A stretch of 40,314 bases of DNA from Pseudomonadota bacterium (GTDB taxonomy: Bacteria; Pseudomonadota; Gammaproteobacteria; Steroidobacterales; Woeseiaceae), in contig JADFNV010000024.1 of NCBI GenBank assembly GCA_022563195.1, forward strand, positions 1 through 40,314, written 5' to 3'. The notes beneath the pieces were generated by a model that worked only from the letters and a program-made list of their open reading frames with translations, had not been told where the DNA came from and did not search any database. The position numbers and the translations under genes are program-made. Within the stretch, counting starts at the first letter, position 1, and each line of letters begins with the position of its first letter. Positions 1 through 13,266 of this stretch are shown one piece after another.

Positions 1-206
1 TTCGCGGTCGCGCCTCTGGCCCCAAACGATGTGCAAGAATTTTGGATCTCAATTCGACAATGCCATGTAATGCGTTTCACACAAAGTGTTGCATCGACCG
101 GTTGAAATCGCAATCCTATAGCTGCCGTTCGCATGGTAGGCTTTCGACAGGCGGCTTGTGAAGCGGTCATTCGCCCCAGATGATCGACAGAGTACAATGA
201 AGATAA
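1..206. other. Left-edge segment without a supportable gene
   Basis: I translated the plus-strand frames of this stretch and saw only short open runs ending in stops, with nothing that resembles a known protein. It lies downstream of the minus-strand cupin gene, so it may contain the 3' flank of that gene. No clear hairpin followed by a T-tract was found. Confidence 0.4.
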
Positions 207-650
207 CTACTCAACGTTAACTCGAACAGGCTGCCCCATTTCGTGAACTCGAAAAACCAACACTGTTACCCCTTCTTCGCCGGTCGTGGCGGTGTGTATC
301 TGTCTTAAGGGCACCTTAAAAACATCACCCTTTTTCAGATGCACATCAGGTTTATCCTTTTGCCACAGGACCTCCGAGCCTTCCAAGACATATACAAACT
401 CTTCCCCCGGATGCCAGTGTTTTGGAAGTGTAGTGTTTGCGGGAATTTCAACGTGACTAATAATGATCTCCGTACCTTCGACTAATTCAAGTTGACTTGT
501 CATGATATTGTCAATTCTTAGGCCTTGAATTGTTCCAGCTAATATGTCCTTCTTTTTTCCGGATTCAGCTTGTTCAACTGTTTCAGCACACGCGAGTCCT
601 GTTGATGCAACAGCGGTCGCAATCAGAAATAAGAAAATACGCATTCTCAT
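207..650 (-). CDS. Small exported cupin-domain protein
   Basis: A 147-residue protein with an N-terminal signal sequence (about residues 1-22; an A-C-A cleavage site precedes ETVEQ, although the Cys could also be a non-canonical lipidation site). The rest is a single cupin barrel. Motif 1 is HWHPGEEFVYVLEG (two metal-binding His and Glu) and motif 2 is around KKGDVFKVPLRQIHTA (third His). Small cupins of this type bind a metal and can be enzymes or sensors; the substrate cannot be told. The start is supported by a GGAGG ribosome-binding site at 656-660. The gene sits beyond the terminator of the gal operon and looks more AT-rich by eye than its neighbours, so it is probably its own transcription unit. 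The call as a periplasmic cupin is secure; its function is unknown. Confidence 0.85.
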   Translation of the reverse strand: MRMRIFLFLIATAVASTGLACAETVEQAESGKKKDILAGTIQGLRIDNIMTSQLELVEGTEIIISHVEIPANTTLPKHWHPGEEFVYVLEGSEVLWQKDKPDVHLKKGDVFKVPLRQIHTATTGEEGVTVLVFRVHEMGQPVRVNVE

Positions 651-733
651 TTATACCTCCATCTAGTGATAACTGACCTTCGACGTTTCCACGGACTACG
701 TGCCCTTGGGGTAAACATCCTCGAAATCACATG

Positions 734-777
734 AAAAAAGTCTCGTAAGTTGGATATCGGTTTTTACAGGGCGAGAC
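734..777 (-). terminator. Rho-independent terminator of the gal operon
   Basis: Read on the minus strand, GTCTCG (777-772) pairs with CGAGAC (745-740), with further short complementarity inside (TTA/TAA). The stem is followed directly by six T residues (739-734). It begins 6 bases after the stop codon of the methyltransferase gene, so it closes the long minus-strand operon and separates it from the cupin gene. Confidence 0.8.
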
Positions 778-782
778 CGACT

Positions 783-1544
783 TCAGGGCTTCCGAAACAA
801 TAGCGTAAATCGATCCGTATTCCCGGTAACTGATCGTCGCCCTACCTCGTAAACGAGTTCGTCATCGGCACGGTAATGCAGAGCGGAATAATCAACGAAC
901 TCGAAGCCCTGCTCCAACATCTCCTTAATGATGATCACGGGATCGATGCGGCGACGATTCTCATGGTTGGCCGGCTCCATGTGTCGAGCCGTGTGATCGA
1001 CAACACCGTAGAGTCCACTGGATTTCAGCGCTTTGAAGGCCTGGCTGTTTATCCTGGCTCGGGAGTCCACATCGAAGTTGTGCAGGTTACGAAACGTCAC
1101 CACCATATCCAGGTTGGAAACGTCAAAGTCGAAGTCCTCGAGAACGTAGAACCGACTTCCATCCGGGCGGTGCAGATTATCCGAGGTATCCAGCAGTTCT
1201 ACCTGCTCGAATCCCGGCTGGTCCAATACATTTCTGCTGACTCTGCCAGCGCCGATTGCCACATAAAGTTTGCCGTTTTCGGAAAGCACGGGCGCCAGCA
1301 CTCGCGTGTACCAACCCCCGCCGGGAATCAGCTCCAGCACGCGCATGTCGTCCTTCAGGCCGAAGAAATTCAGCGTCTCGAGCGGGCGACGATTCCGGTC
1401 TCGCTCGCGATCTGCTTCCGGACGTGATTCGGCGGCCAGTGCGGTCTCGACCTTTGAGTCAATCTCGTTAGCTGCCTGCGCAACGCCAACCAGGGCCAAT
1501 AAAACAAATACCAATAGTATTTTCACGAACAAGCTCCTTCGCAC
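783..1544 (-). CDS. Exported SAM-methyltransferase-like protein (COG4798 type)
   Basis: A 253-residue protein with a clear Sec signal peptide (hydrophobic residues about 8-22, cleavage near AQA-ANE). After it comes a class I methyltransferase fold; the glycine-rich SAM-binding motif I is visible as VLELIPGGGWYTRVLAPVL, and an acidic motif follows near VVTFRNLHNF. This matches the predicted methyltransferases of COG4798, many of which carry signal peptides. The substrate is unknown, and SAM is not normally available in the periplasm, so activity as a methyltransferase there is uncertain. It is the last gene of the galactose operon, 19 bases after the symporter, which suggests co-transcription but gives no obvious metabolic role. 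Confidence 0.85.
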   Translation of the reverse strand: MRRSLFVKILLVFVLLALVGVAQAANEIDSKVETALAAESRPEADRERDRNRRPLETLNFFGLKDDMRVLELIPGGGWYTRVLAPVLSENGKLYVAIGAGRVSRNVLDQPGFEQVELLDTSDNLHRPDGSRFYVLEDFDFDVSNLDMVVTFRNLHNFDVDSRARINSQAFKALKSSGLYGVVDHTARHMEPANHENRRRIDPVIIIKEMLEQGFEFVDYSALHYRADDELVYEVGRRSVTGNTDRFTLLFRKP

Positions 1545-1563
1545 CCGGGAGAGTGCTAATTAT

Positions 1564-3123
1564 TTACCACCATGTGATGTACAAGCCGGTCAGCATGAGC
1601 ACAATAACCAGCGTCGCCCAGTTGAATCCTGTGCTCGTCGATGTGTCGACAGAACCGTAGTCGATGGCCTTCGGGTTTTCTCCTTTTGCTTCCAGTTTCG
1701 ATACGACGATGCCAACCAAAATGCAAAGTATAAACGCCAATCCGACGCGGTCAATAAACGGCAGCGATGGCCAATACAGTTTACAGGTAATTGAAAATAC
1801 CGCCGACCCAATTGCCGCCGACAGCGCGCCATTGGCTGTCGTCTGCTTCCAGAATATTGCCAGCAGAAATATCGCTACGATGCCCGGTGTGAACAGGCCC
1901 GTGAATTCCTGGATGTACTGGAACGCCTGGTCGAAATTCCCGAGCAATGGCTGCGCAACGATGGTCGCTATGCCTAAGGCAGACAGGCTGGTTACGCGGC
2001 CGATGGTAACCAGTTGTTGCTCCGAGCGGCCGCCGCTGTGCGCAATGAGATCCATCGTGAAAATCGTGGAGATGCTGTTAGTCATAGAAGCGAGCGATGA
2101 CACGATTGCGGCAATAAGCGCGGCGAACACGAGACCCTTGATGCCGACTGGCAATAGCTTCATGACTTCCGGGTATGCCTGGTCCGGTGCCGACAGGTCG
2201 GGCGCGAGCATGACTGCCGCAATACCCGGCAACACGACGAGCACCGGCATCAGCATTTTGAGGAACGCAGCGAATACGATGCCCTTTTGTGCCTCGCGAC
2301 TGTTCTTCGCCGCCAACGCCCGCTGAATGATGTACTGGTTGAAGCCCCAGTACGACAGATTCATGACCCACATGCCACCGACGAGAACCGAGATTCCCGG
2401 CAGACTCATGTAGTGGGGATTGTCTTTGGACAGGATCATGTCGAACTTTTCGGGCATCTGCTCAAGCATCATGCCGAAGCCGGCGAATACGCCAGCTCCG
2501 CCGGAGATCTCGTTCATCGAGATATAGGCAATCATCAATCCACCAAACACGAGCAGCACAACCTGAATGATGTCGGTCAGCGCTACCGCTTTCAGGCCAC
2601 CATAGAGCGAGTATGCCGCCGCGAATGCAGCGAGCAGGAGCATCGCGTAAGTAATGTCCAGGCCTGTGATCGTGTTGATCGCGAGAGCGCCGAGCCAGAG
2701 TATCGACGTGAGGTTGACGAAGACGTAAACGCCCAGCCAGAACGTCGCGAGCACCGTGCGCACGCGATGGTCATAGCGCTGCTCGAGAAATTGCGGCATC
2801 GTATAAATCTGGTGCTTCAGGAATACCGGCAATAAATACTTGCCGACGATGATGAGCGTGATTGCCGACATCCACTCATAGGACGCGATCGCGATCCCCA
2901 TGACGAATGCGGAACCCGACATGCCGATGATTTGCTCTGCCGATATGTTGGCGGCGATCAGCGACGCACCGATTGCCCACCACGGCAGGGCCTTGCCCGC
3001 CAGAAAATAATCCTTCGTGTCCTTCTTGTGGCCGTGTTTCTCCCGGGAAACCCATTGCGCAATCAGCAGCAGCGAGATCGCGTAAATGGCAACGACAGTA
3101 AGGTCCAAGGTCTCAAGGTACAA
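1564..3123 (-). CDS. Sodium:solute symporter family transporter (probable galactose/sugar uptake)
   Basis: A 519-residue integral membrane protein with about 13-14 hydrophobic segments spread over the whole length, typical of the SSS (SLC5-like) family. It has the N-terminal DYFLAGKALPWWAIGAS segment and the following AANISAEQIIGMSG helix that are characteristic of sugar symporters such as SglT. Members couple inward Na+ movement to uptake of sugars or other solutes across the inner membrane. It lies 22 bases downstream of the beta-galactosidase gene and shares an operon with galK and galT, so galactose or glucose released by the hydrolase is the likely substrate. This is inference from context. 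The start shown gives a typical short periplasmic N-terminus. Confidence 0.93.
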   Translation of the reverse strand: MYLETLDLTVVAIYAISLLLIAQWVSREKHGHKKDTKDYFLAGKALPWWAIGASLIAANISAEQIIGMSGSAFVMGIAIASYEWMSAITLIIVGKYLLPVFLKHQIYTMPQFLEQRYDHRVRTVLATFWLGVYVFVNLTSILWLGALAINTITGLDITYAMLLLAAFAAAYSLYGGLKAVALTDIIQVVLLVFGGLMIAYISMNEISGGAGVFAGFGMMLEQMPEKFDMILSKDNPHYMSLPGISVLVGGMWVMNLSYWGFNQYIIQRALAAKNSREAQKGIVFAAFLKMLMPVLVVLPGIAAVMLAPDLSAPDQAYPEVMKLLPVGIKGLVFAALIAAIVSSLASMTNSISTIFTMDLIAHSGGRSEQQLVTIGRVTSLSALGIATIVAQPLLGNFDQAFQYIQEFTGLFTPGIVAIFLLAIFWKQTTANGALSAAIGSAVFSITCKLYWPSLPFIDRVGLAFILCILVGIVVSKLEAKGENPKAIDYGSVDTSTSTGFNWATLVIVLMLTGLYITWW

Positions 3124-3145
3124 AGCGGTTCTCTATTATTATTGT

Positions 3146-7402
<4,257 letters not shown>

Positions 7403-7406
<4 letters not shown>

Positions 7407-8566
7407 GACTGGGTGATCACACGGGCCGGTTTTGCAGGCTCGACGATATGTTGCCAGGGTTCCTGACCTGTCACCGTTGCATAGTTCGCACGTATTTCCG
7501 TCGCCACCTCCGAGACTCTGTCGGACCTGCATACCGACAACACGCAACCACCAAAACCCGCACCTACCATGCGCGCCCCAAACACACCATTACTGGCATT
7601 CGCCGCTTTTACGAGCGCTTCAAGCTCATCGCAGCTGACTTCGTAGTCGTCGCGCAAGCTCGTGTGACAGGCGTCGAACAATGCACCTAATTTTTGCAGT
7701 TCGCCATCCTCGATCGCCTGGACTGCACTCTTCACACGCTCGTTCTCGCTAACAACGTGACGACAGCGTCGATACAACACGTCACCGAGCGCCGTCCTGT
7801 TTACCTCCAGAACGTCGGTTCGCAAATCGCGCAGCGATTCTATGTCTGGCGCATTACGTGCAAGTATCTCCACCGCTGCCTCGCATTCGTCGGCACGGCT
7901 GTTGAACCGGCCGTCAGGCAGCCGGTGTTTTACACCGCAATCGGTCAAGATGAATCCAAACTCGGGTGGCATCGGGATCTGGAACACTTCCAGTGAGCGG
8001 CAGTCCAGAAGGATCGCGTGTCCTTCCTCGGCGCAATTCAATGTGTATTGATCCATGATGCCGCAACGAACACCTGCATAGTTTTGCTCGGCTTTCTGGC
8101 AAAGCTTCGCCAGCTCGGGCCCCGCAACACTTTCCCCGACGACCGCAAGCAAGGTTTTCGCGACAGCGAGTTCCAGCGATGCTGACGAGCTCAGGCCTGC
8201 ACCCAGTGGAATGTCACTCTCGATGAGAATGTCCGCACCGCGCAGTACGATACCGAAGCCTTCGAGTTCCGCTGCAACGCCCTTGACGTATTCGACCCAA
8301 CTGAACGGCTGGCCGGGTTGAATGCCGTCAAGCTCGAACAGACATGTTTCGCCAATGTTGTGCGACGTAACTTCGATTTTTCGATCGTCGCGCGGACTTG
8401 CTGTCGCCCAGGTGAAGATTGCTGTACTCATCGGCAAGACAAAACCATTGTTATAGTCGGAATGCTCACCGATGATGTTGACTCGCGCCGGCACCTTTAC
8501 CAGAACAGCGCCGCCGGCGGTCCCGGCACTGAAGTCATTCAAGGCCTCGCTAAATCGGGCCGGCAT
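7403..8566 (-). CDS. galK: Galactokinase
   Basis: This cytoplasmic kinase phosphorylates alpha-D-galactose with ATP at C1. The protein has 387 residues from the chosen start. All three GHMP-kinase landmarks are present: the galactokinase signature PARVNIIGEHSDYNNGFVLP, the phosphate-binding loop GAGLSSSASLELA, and the C-terminal motif VGAGFGGCVLSV. The conserved GVRCGIMDQY segment holds the catalytic Asp. An upstream start at 8599 is possible, but it would overlap the epimerase gene by 31 bases. The ATG at 8566 lies 2 bases after that gene's stop and gives a normal N-terminus. It is followed by galT with an ATGA overlap. Confidence 0.95.
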
Positions 8567-8568
8567 AT

Positions 8569-9561
8569 TCACGCCCGTAACTCCACGCTCAGGGACCATC
8601 GGCGTTCAGCGCCAGCCTCAAGCCAGGGCACAGCACCGTTTTCGATGGCCTGGTTGACGCAGTCATAAGGGCTCGTAGCAGGCTCGAAGCCAAGATTCAT
8701 ATACGGATCCGAGCCACAGCCGGACCAAGCCTGATTGTTGATCCATAAACCAATCCAGGGCAATTCGACCGGATCAAACCTGAATGTCAGCTGTGCGCCT
8801 TTTTTGCCCAGTAACACGCTCGCAACTCCCGATGCCGGTGAGCGAACAAAAATTTTGCTCGCGAAAGAGCGTCGCGCATCGTTAATCGGGAAGCTACGTG
8901 ACAGATCGAGCGACTTGCCGTCCCGTAACAGGAGATTTGGCCAATATTGTTCGCTATTTGCATCGGTGTATTCCTGGGTTGTTGTATCGTCCACGCGTAA
9001 CGGTGGGCTGCCGTCAATTTCGATGCTTGCATCGGGCTCGACGGCCAGTAAGGCATGCGCACACCAATAACATGGCAGCGGATCATCGCCGTCATTGCTT
9101 AGTGAATAATGAAATTCGACAATCGGTTCGCCGTTCGGCAAGCGTATACGGCGTCTAAATCGATACGGAGCTGAGGTGCCGAGCGCGGTCATTTCACAAA
9201 CGACGTCTCCGGCTGGCGTTACTCGAAGTTTTTCAACGGACCATTCGCAACCGACCAGGTCGCCGTGATCCGGGATCGCAGCAAACTGATCGCTCGCAGA
9301 ACGAATCTTGCCGGGCCTGATCGATAGCAGCACCTCGTCCCAGCCGCCCGAGTCCTGGTCACAATTAAAATCGGCGTTGCGACTCGCCCTGGCAAGCGGA
9401 ATATGCTGATTTCGCCACAGCCAGTTGCGGCCACTGCGCCGATCGATCAGTTCGAGAATCTTGCCACCGACAGCCGGCACAATCGCAAGATCCACGCAGT
9501 CGTTTTGCAAGCGAATGATATCCAGCCCGTTGTCTGACAGACCCTGAGAAAAGCTGCTCAC
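8569..9561 (-). CDS. Aldose 1-epimerase-like protein (GalM-like)
   Basis: A 330-residue beta-sandwich protein of the galactose-mutarotase superfamily. Its N-terminal pattern, VDLAIVPAVGGKILELIDRRSG-like, and the later CYWCAHALLAVEPDA segment (the conserved His region of mutarotases) support this. Mutarotases interconvert beta- and alpha-anomers of sugars, which feeds alpha-galactose to galactokinase. It is the first gene of the gal operon and is followed immediately by galK. The sequence is more divergent than classical GalM and resembles the wider DUF4432/epimerase-like groups, so the exact substrate is inferred from its neighbours. Confidence 0.82.
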   Translation of the reverse strand: MSSFSQGLSDNGLDIIRLQNDCVDLAIVPAVGGKILELIDRRSGRNWLWRNQHIPLARASRNADFNCDQDSGGWDEVLLSIRPGKIRSASDQFAAIPDHGDLVGCEWSVEKLRVTPAGDVVCEMTALGTSAPYRFRRRIRLPNGEPIVEFHYSLSNDGDDPLPCYWCAHALLAVEPDASIEIDGSPPLRVDDTTTQEYTDANSEQYWPNLLLRDGKSLDLSRSFPINDARRSFASKIFVRSPASGVASVLLGKKGAQLTFRFDPVELPWIGLWINNQAWSGCGSDPYMNLGFEPATSPYDCVNQAIENGAVPWLEAGAERRWSLSVELRA

Positions 9562-9597
9562 CGATGATCTTCCAGGACGATTTCCGACATTCTTCCC

Positions 9598-9627
9598 AGC
9601 ATAGGCAACAAGCGGGGCCTTTGAAAA
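9598..9627 (-). promoter_or_regulatory. Candidate promoter of the gal operon
   Basis: On the minus strand a TTTTCA -35-like hexamer (9627-9622) and a TATGCT -10-like hexamer (9603-9598) are separated by 18 bases, about 37 bases upstream of the first operon gene. The -35 match is weak, as expected for an activator-dependent promoter, and the two TACGAAG half-sites lie just upstream of it. This is a pattern call only. Confidence 0.35.
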
Positions 9628-9638
9628 TGGACATTTGA

Positions 9639-9665
9639 TACGAAGTGATGGATATTCTTACGAAG
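9639..9665. promoter_or_regulatory. Candidate operator: two TACGAAG direct repeats 20 bp apart
   Basis: TACGAAG occurs at 9639-9645 and again at 9659-9665 in the same orientation, one after the other on about the same face of the helix. AraC-family proteins commonly bind such pairs of direct half-sites about two turns apart. The site lies between the AraC-type gene and the gal operon, next to the candidate -35 of the latter, so the encoded regulator is the natural candidate to bind here. That link is inference. Confidence 0.5.
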
Positions 9666-9687
9666 ACCTGAGAAAGGACAGAGAGTC

Positions 9688-10587
9688 ATGGCGGTGAGCA
9701 ATCTGAAGCTCCGTGAAGGCTTCGCAGGCCAGGAAATGTTCGTCATCCCGCGCCCCGTGCTGGTCCGAGCGCGGCAACATCCGCTGGTTCGTTCAGTGTA
9801 TCCAACCGATATCGGCTGGTTTCCGACAGCGGCCCACCATTACCGTGACCGGCCGAATGGGGCCAGACAGGATCACCTGATGATGTGCGTTGGCGGCCAC
9901 GGTCATGTCGTCGTCAACGGCCAGAAGGCACACCTGCGAGCCGGCGAATTATTGATTGTCCCAAGACACACACAGCACACTTACTGGGCGGCGGACGATG
10001 ATCCCTGGTCCATTTACTGGGTGCATTTTTTAGGGGAAGACACCGACTACTATGTCAAACGCATCCCTCGATCGGGCCAGCCTGTGCCAATCGAGGCCTC
10101 CGCGCAGAACGAAGCCGCGCGGCTGTTTCGCTACTGTCTGGATGCCCTGCACGACGGCTATGGCCTGCCTTCCCTGATTTATGCCGCTCAATCCACGCAG
10201 CACATACTCTCGCTGCTCCTGTATCGCAATCAATTGCTGCCAATGGAGCCGCGCTCCGGCAGACGACGCTCGAGCCTAGAGTCGGTTGTTGAGTATATGC
10301 AGATCAACCTGGATTCGCCGTTGCGCCTTGAGGATTTCGCTCGCGAGGCCGGCATGTCAGTCAGTCATTTCTCGGAAATATTCCGTGCTCAGACCGGACA
10401 GTCACCCATGGCATATTTCATTCATCTGCGGATGCGTCTGGCTTGCCGCCTGCTGGATCTGAGTGGCAAACCTATTAAGACGATTGCGCTGGAAACCGGT
10501 TATCGCGACCCCTACTATTTTTCGAGGGTTTTCAAGAATTCCATGGGAATTGCGCCCGGCAAGTACCGCAATATCAAGAAGGGCTGA
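9688..10587 (+). CDS. AraC-family transcriptional regulator of the galactose locus
   Basis: A 299-residue protein with the two-part architecture of sugar-responsive AraC proteins. An N-terminal cupin-like ligand-binding domain (about 25-155) includes HVVVNGQKAHLRAGELLIVP and HTQHTYW. The C-terminal double helix-turn-helix (about 195-295) has a first recognition segment near SPLRLEDFAREAGMSVSHFS and the family signature ending in KTIALETGYRDPYYFSRVFK. Such proteins activate catabolic operons on binding sugar. The gene is divergent from the gal operon with a 126-base shared upstream region containing paired half-sites, so control of that operon, and possibly of the downstream receptor, is likely. 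The start is supported by an AGAAAGGA ribosome-binding site. Confidence 0.92.
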   Translation: MAVSNLKLREGFAGQEMFVIPRPVLVRARQHPLVRSVYPTDIGWFPTAAHHYRDRPNGARQDHLMMCVGGHGHVVVNGQKAHLRAGELLIVPRHTQHTYWAADDDPWSIYWVHFLGEDTDYYVKRIPRSGQPVPIEASAQNEAARLFRYCLDALHDGYGLPSLIYAAQSTQHILSLLLYRNQLLPMEPRSGRRRSSLESVVEYMQINLDSPLRLEDFAREAGMSVSHFSEIFRAQTGQSPMAYFIHLRMRLACRLLDLSGKPIKTIALETGYRDPYYFSRVFKNSMGIAPGKYRNIKKG

Positions 10588-10737
10588 ACCGGTGAATATT
10601 CCATTTTTACGATATGAAATACGAGGATGAATCCTACTGGCCTATAGGCAAAGCAAATAAGTGCACGCCGTAGGTCACCGATTCCCGTAAGATAGTCCAT
10701 CATTCAGTAGCAACATCCATTGAGAGGCCTATGTTCA

Positions 10738-10756
10738 CATGCCACTATCTGGCATG
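10738..10756. promoter_or_regulatory. Short inverted repeat upstream of the receptor gene
   Basis: CATGCCA (10738-10744) and TGGCATG (10750-10756) form a perfect 7-bp inverted repeat with a 5-base spacer, 60-78 bases upstream of the receptor start codon. It could be an operator for a dimeric repressor or a leader hairpin. No T-tract follows, so it is not an obvious terminator. Confidence 0.4.
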
Positions 10757-10815
10757 ATGTAATGGTTGTCCGCGTGTGCGCGATCCAGACGTCATCTTGA
10801 TCGGGGGAACTTGAA

Positions 10816-13224
10816 ATGACCGACGTAATAATTCGCAATACCAGCCCTGGCAGAGCCCAAAAACAATTTTCCAAAAAAACCTTTGTCTTGACACCACTAG
10901 CGGCCGCAATGGTGGTTGCGATGAGTCCGGGTGCGCCGGCACTTGCACAGGATAATGAGGCCGGCGGTCTCGAAGAAATCATTGTTACCGCGACCAAGCG
11001 TGAGCTTAATTTGCAGGATGTGGGCCAGGCCATCATTGCCTTCTCGACCGCCGATATCGAGAAAATGGGCATTAAGAGCATGGAGGACTACATCGCGGCC
11101 CTGCCCAGTGTGGTATTAAAATCCGAGAGACCAGGGCGCAATGATCTCGTCATGCGCGGTGTGTCGGAGGATGCCAACACTTGGTATGTCGACAGCCAGG
11201 TATCCCTCTACCTCGACGAAGTGCCGATGACCACGAGCTCGCAACAGGTGAGTGTGCGGGCCATCGATATGCAGCGGATTGAAGCGCTACCGGGGCCCCA
11301 AGGCACCTTGTTCGGCGCCAGCTCGCAAACCGGCACCATTCGCATGATCACCAACAAACCCAACCATAACGGTTTTTCCGGGGGCGTTGAGGCCAGTTTT
11401 GGTTCTACGACCGGTGGCGCGGGCAGCTACGACATCAATGGACACCTCAATATCCCCTTGATTGATGACGTCTTGAGCGTGCGGATCGTTGGTTACAGCT
11501 CCCACGACGGCGGCTACGTCGACAACGTTCTTGGCAGGAACCTTGCGGATACGTACGACAATGCCGACGTAGTAGAAAAGGATTTCAATGAATACGACGT
11601 GGATGGCGCCCGCATCGCCTTGTTGTGGGACATCAGTGACGATTGGTCACTTTTGGCCAGCTACATCGCCGAAAATTCGGATCTCTCGGGCAGTTGGGAA
11701 ACCGACCCCTCCCTGGGGCGGGACAATACAATCGTTCGCTTTATCGACGAATATCGCACCGACGAATGGTGGACTGTCGGCGCCACCTTAAGCGGTGACC
11801 TGGGATTCGCCACGATGACGGCCACGGCCACCCATTTCGAGCGCGATATCACCTACGGCTGGGACAACACGGCGTACGCCGACTGGCGTATGTCTTACTA
11901 CGGTTATGGTAATTACGAAACAGAGTACAACAAATCGATTGAATTCAACGAGCAGCCGCAGGAACGCGAGACGTTTGAGCTTCGCCTGACGTCCCAGGGC
12001 GACGGCAAATTACAATGGATGGCTGGCGTTTACTGGGAGGACGTCTGGGACTATTGGTATTACGGCTCAACGACAGAGAATTTTGTCGATACCCCTGCGT
12101 TTGCATACGCTCAGTACTGGGCTTGTTACTACAATTACTACTACGACGTCATCCCATGCCCATTAGCGGAGACAGACGTCAATTACGTCAACATTCTTGA
12201 TCGTACCGTCGAACAATACTCGGCGTTTGGTGAGCTCAGCTATGACCTGAGCGACGATTTGACGATGATTGTCGGCGCGCGCGTAGCCAAAATTGAGCGC
12301 GACGTCTATAACCAGACCCACTTACCAGAAGGCCTGCCTCCCTTTGCATTTATGGATAATAATGGCGTGGATGAAGTGAAGGGAGACGATCAGGAGACCC
12401 TGTACAAGCTCAGCTTCAATTACAATATCGATGATGATCGCATGGTGTATGCCTTGTTCAGTCAGGGCTTCAGGGTGGGTGGAGTCAATTCCCAACGAGC
12501 GGTCGCTTATGCGCCTGACATTCTCCTGCCCGAATATGACGCAGATTACATGGACAACTATGAGCTCGGCATCAAGAGCACGTGGCTGGACAATCGACTG
12601 ATGATCAACGCCCAGTTTTTCTTGATGAAGTGGAAAGATTACCAGGTCACTAATTATGGCGACGGTGACCTGCCGTGGTGGGTATACGGCAACGTCAATG
12701 CCGGCACTGCAGAGAGCAAGGGCATTGAGTTCAATATCAACTGGCAAATCACGGATAATCTGCAGATAAAAAGCTCGTTTTTTGCCGGTCATGCGCAATT
12801 CACCGAGACCGTCTTTGCCGGCACTGATGAGTATCGCGATGGCATGGACATGCCCAACTCGCCGGACAGAAAGGCCTACATCAGCTTCAACTACGATATA
12901 CCCAATGTCCTCGGAGGCGACCTGTGGCTCTGGTATGCCACGGATTACACGTCAGAGACCTGGAACAGGGTTAATAGTATTGAACAGAGAAACGAAGCTG
13001 GAATTTCGCCATCACGCACTATGAGCAATTTCCAGATGGGTCTCGATCTGCCCAACAACTTGAGTCTGACTCTGCAGGTAGACAATGTGTGGGACAAGTC
13101 GAACTATAGCTGGTTAACTACCAGTACCTATAAACAGGAATGGTTCGGCACTCAGCAGGGCGTAGGTGAAAGAAGCCTGACACGTCCTAGAACGGTGTGG
13201 TTCGTCGCGCGCAAGCATTTCTAA
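10816..13224 (+). CDS. TonB-dependent outer-membrane receptor with tyrosine-rich loop
   Basis: An 802-residue receptor that would import a ligand across the outer membrane using TonB/ExbB/ExbD energy. It has a long N-terminal signal region (hydrophobic about 28-42, cleavage near ALA-QDN), a TonB box EEIIVTATKRE just after it, a plug domain (about 60-170, with LPGPQGTLFGASSQTGTIR) and a 22-strand barrel ending in the aromatic terminus VWFVARKHF. The barrel has unusually tyrosine-rich stretches, including SYYGYGNYETEY and ACYYNYYYDVIPC, the latter bracketed by two Cys. The start has a GGGGGA ribosome-binding site. It is followed at 42 bases by a propeller-like gene. The ligand is unknown; the neighbouring gal operon is a possible but unproven link. 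Confidence 0.93.
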   Translation: MTDVIIRNTSPGRAQKQFSKKTFVLTPLAAAMVVAMSPGAPALAQDNEAGGLEEIIVTATKRELNLQDVGQAIIAFSTADIEKMGIKSMEDYIAALPSVVLKSERPGRNDLVMRGVSEDANTWYVDSQVSLYLDEVPMTTSSQQVSVRAIDMQRIEALPGPQGTLFGASSQTGTIRMITNKPNHNGFSGGVEASFGSTTGGAGSYDINGHLNIPLIDDVLSVRIVGYSSHDGGYVDNVLGRNLADTYDNADVVEKDFNEYDVDGARIALLWDISDDWSLLASYIAENSDLSGSWETDPSLGRDNTIVRFIDEYRTDEWWTVGATLSGDLGFATMTATATHFERDITYGWDNTAYADWRMSYYGYGNYETEYNKSIEFNEQPQERETFELRLTSQGDGKLQWMAGVYWEDVWDYWYYGSTTENFVDTPAFAYAQYWACYYNYYYDVIPCPLAETDVNYVNILDRTVEQYSAFGELSYDLSDDLTMIVGARVAKIERDVYNQTHLPEGLPPFAFMDNNGVDEVKGDDQETLYKLSFNYNIDDDRMVYALFSQGFRVGGVNSQRAVAYAPDILLPEYDADYMDNYELGIKSTWLDNRLMINAQFFLMKWKDYQVTNYGDGDLPWWVYGNVNAGTAESKGIEFNINWQITDNLQIKSSFFAGHAQFTETVFAGTDEYRDGMDMPNSPDRKAYISFNYDIPNVLGGDLWLWYATDYTSETWNRVNSIEQRNEAGISPSRTMSNFQMGLDLPNNLSLTLQVDNVWDKSNYSWLTTSTYKQEWFGTQQGVGERSLTRPRTVWFVARKHF

Positions 13225-13266
13225 AGGGTAATCCCCCGGCGAGCTTAGCTGCTTAATTTATTTACT

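Noticed and set aside
876..1427. Plus-strand open frame of 183 codons opposite the methyltransferase gene
   Set aside because: It is a shadow of the real minus-strand gene, with no recognisable domain and no start context.
7407..7547. N-terminal extension of galT with several Cys residues
   Set aside because: It lies in galK, does not match GalT proteins, and the ATG overlapping the galK stop is the natural start.
10738..10756. Hairpin as a terminator of the AraC-type gene
   Set aside because: It has a 7-bp stem without a T-tract and lies 150 bases from the stop; an operator or leader hairpin is more likely.
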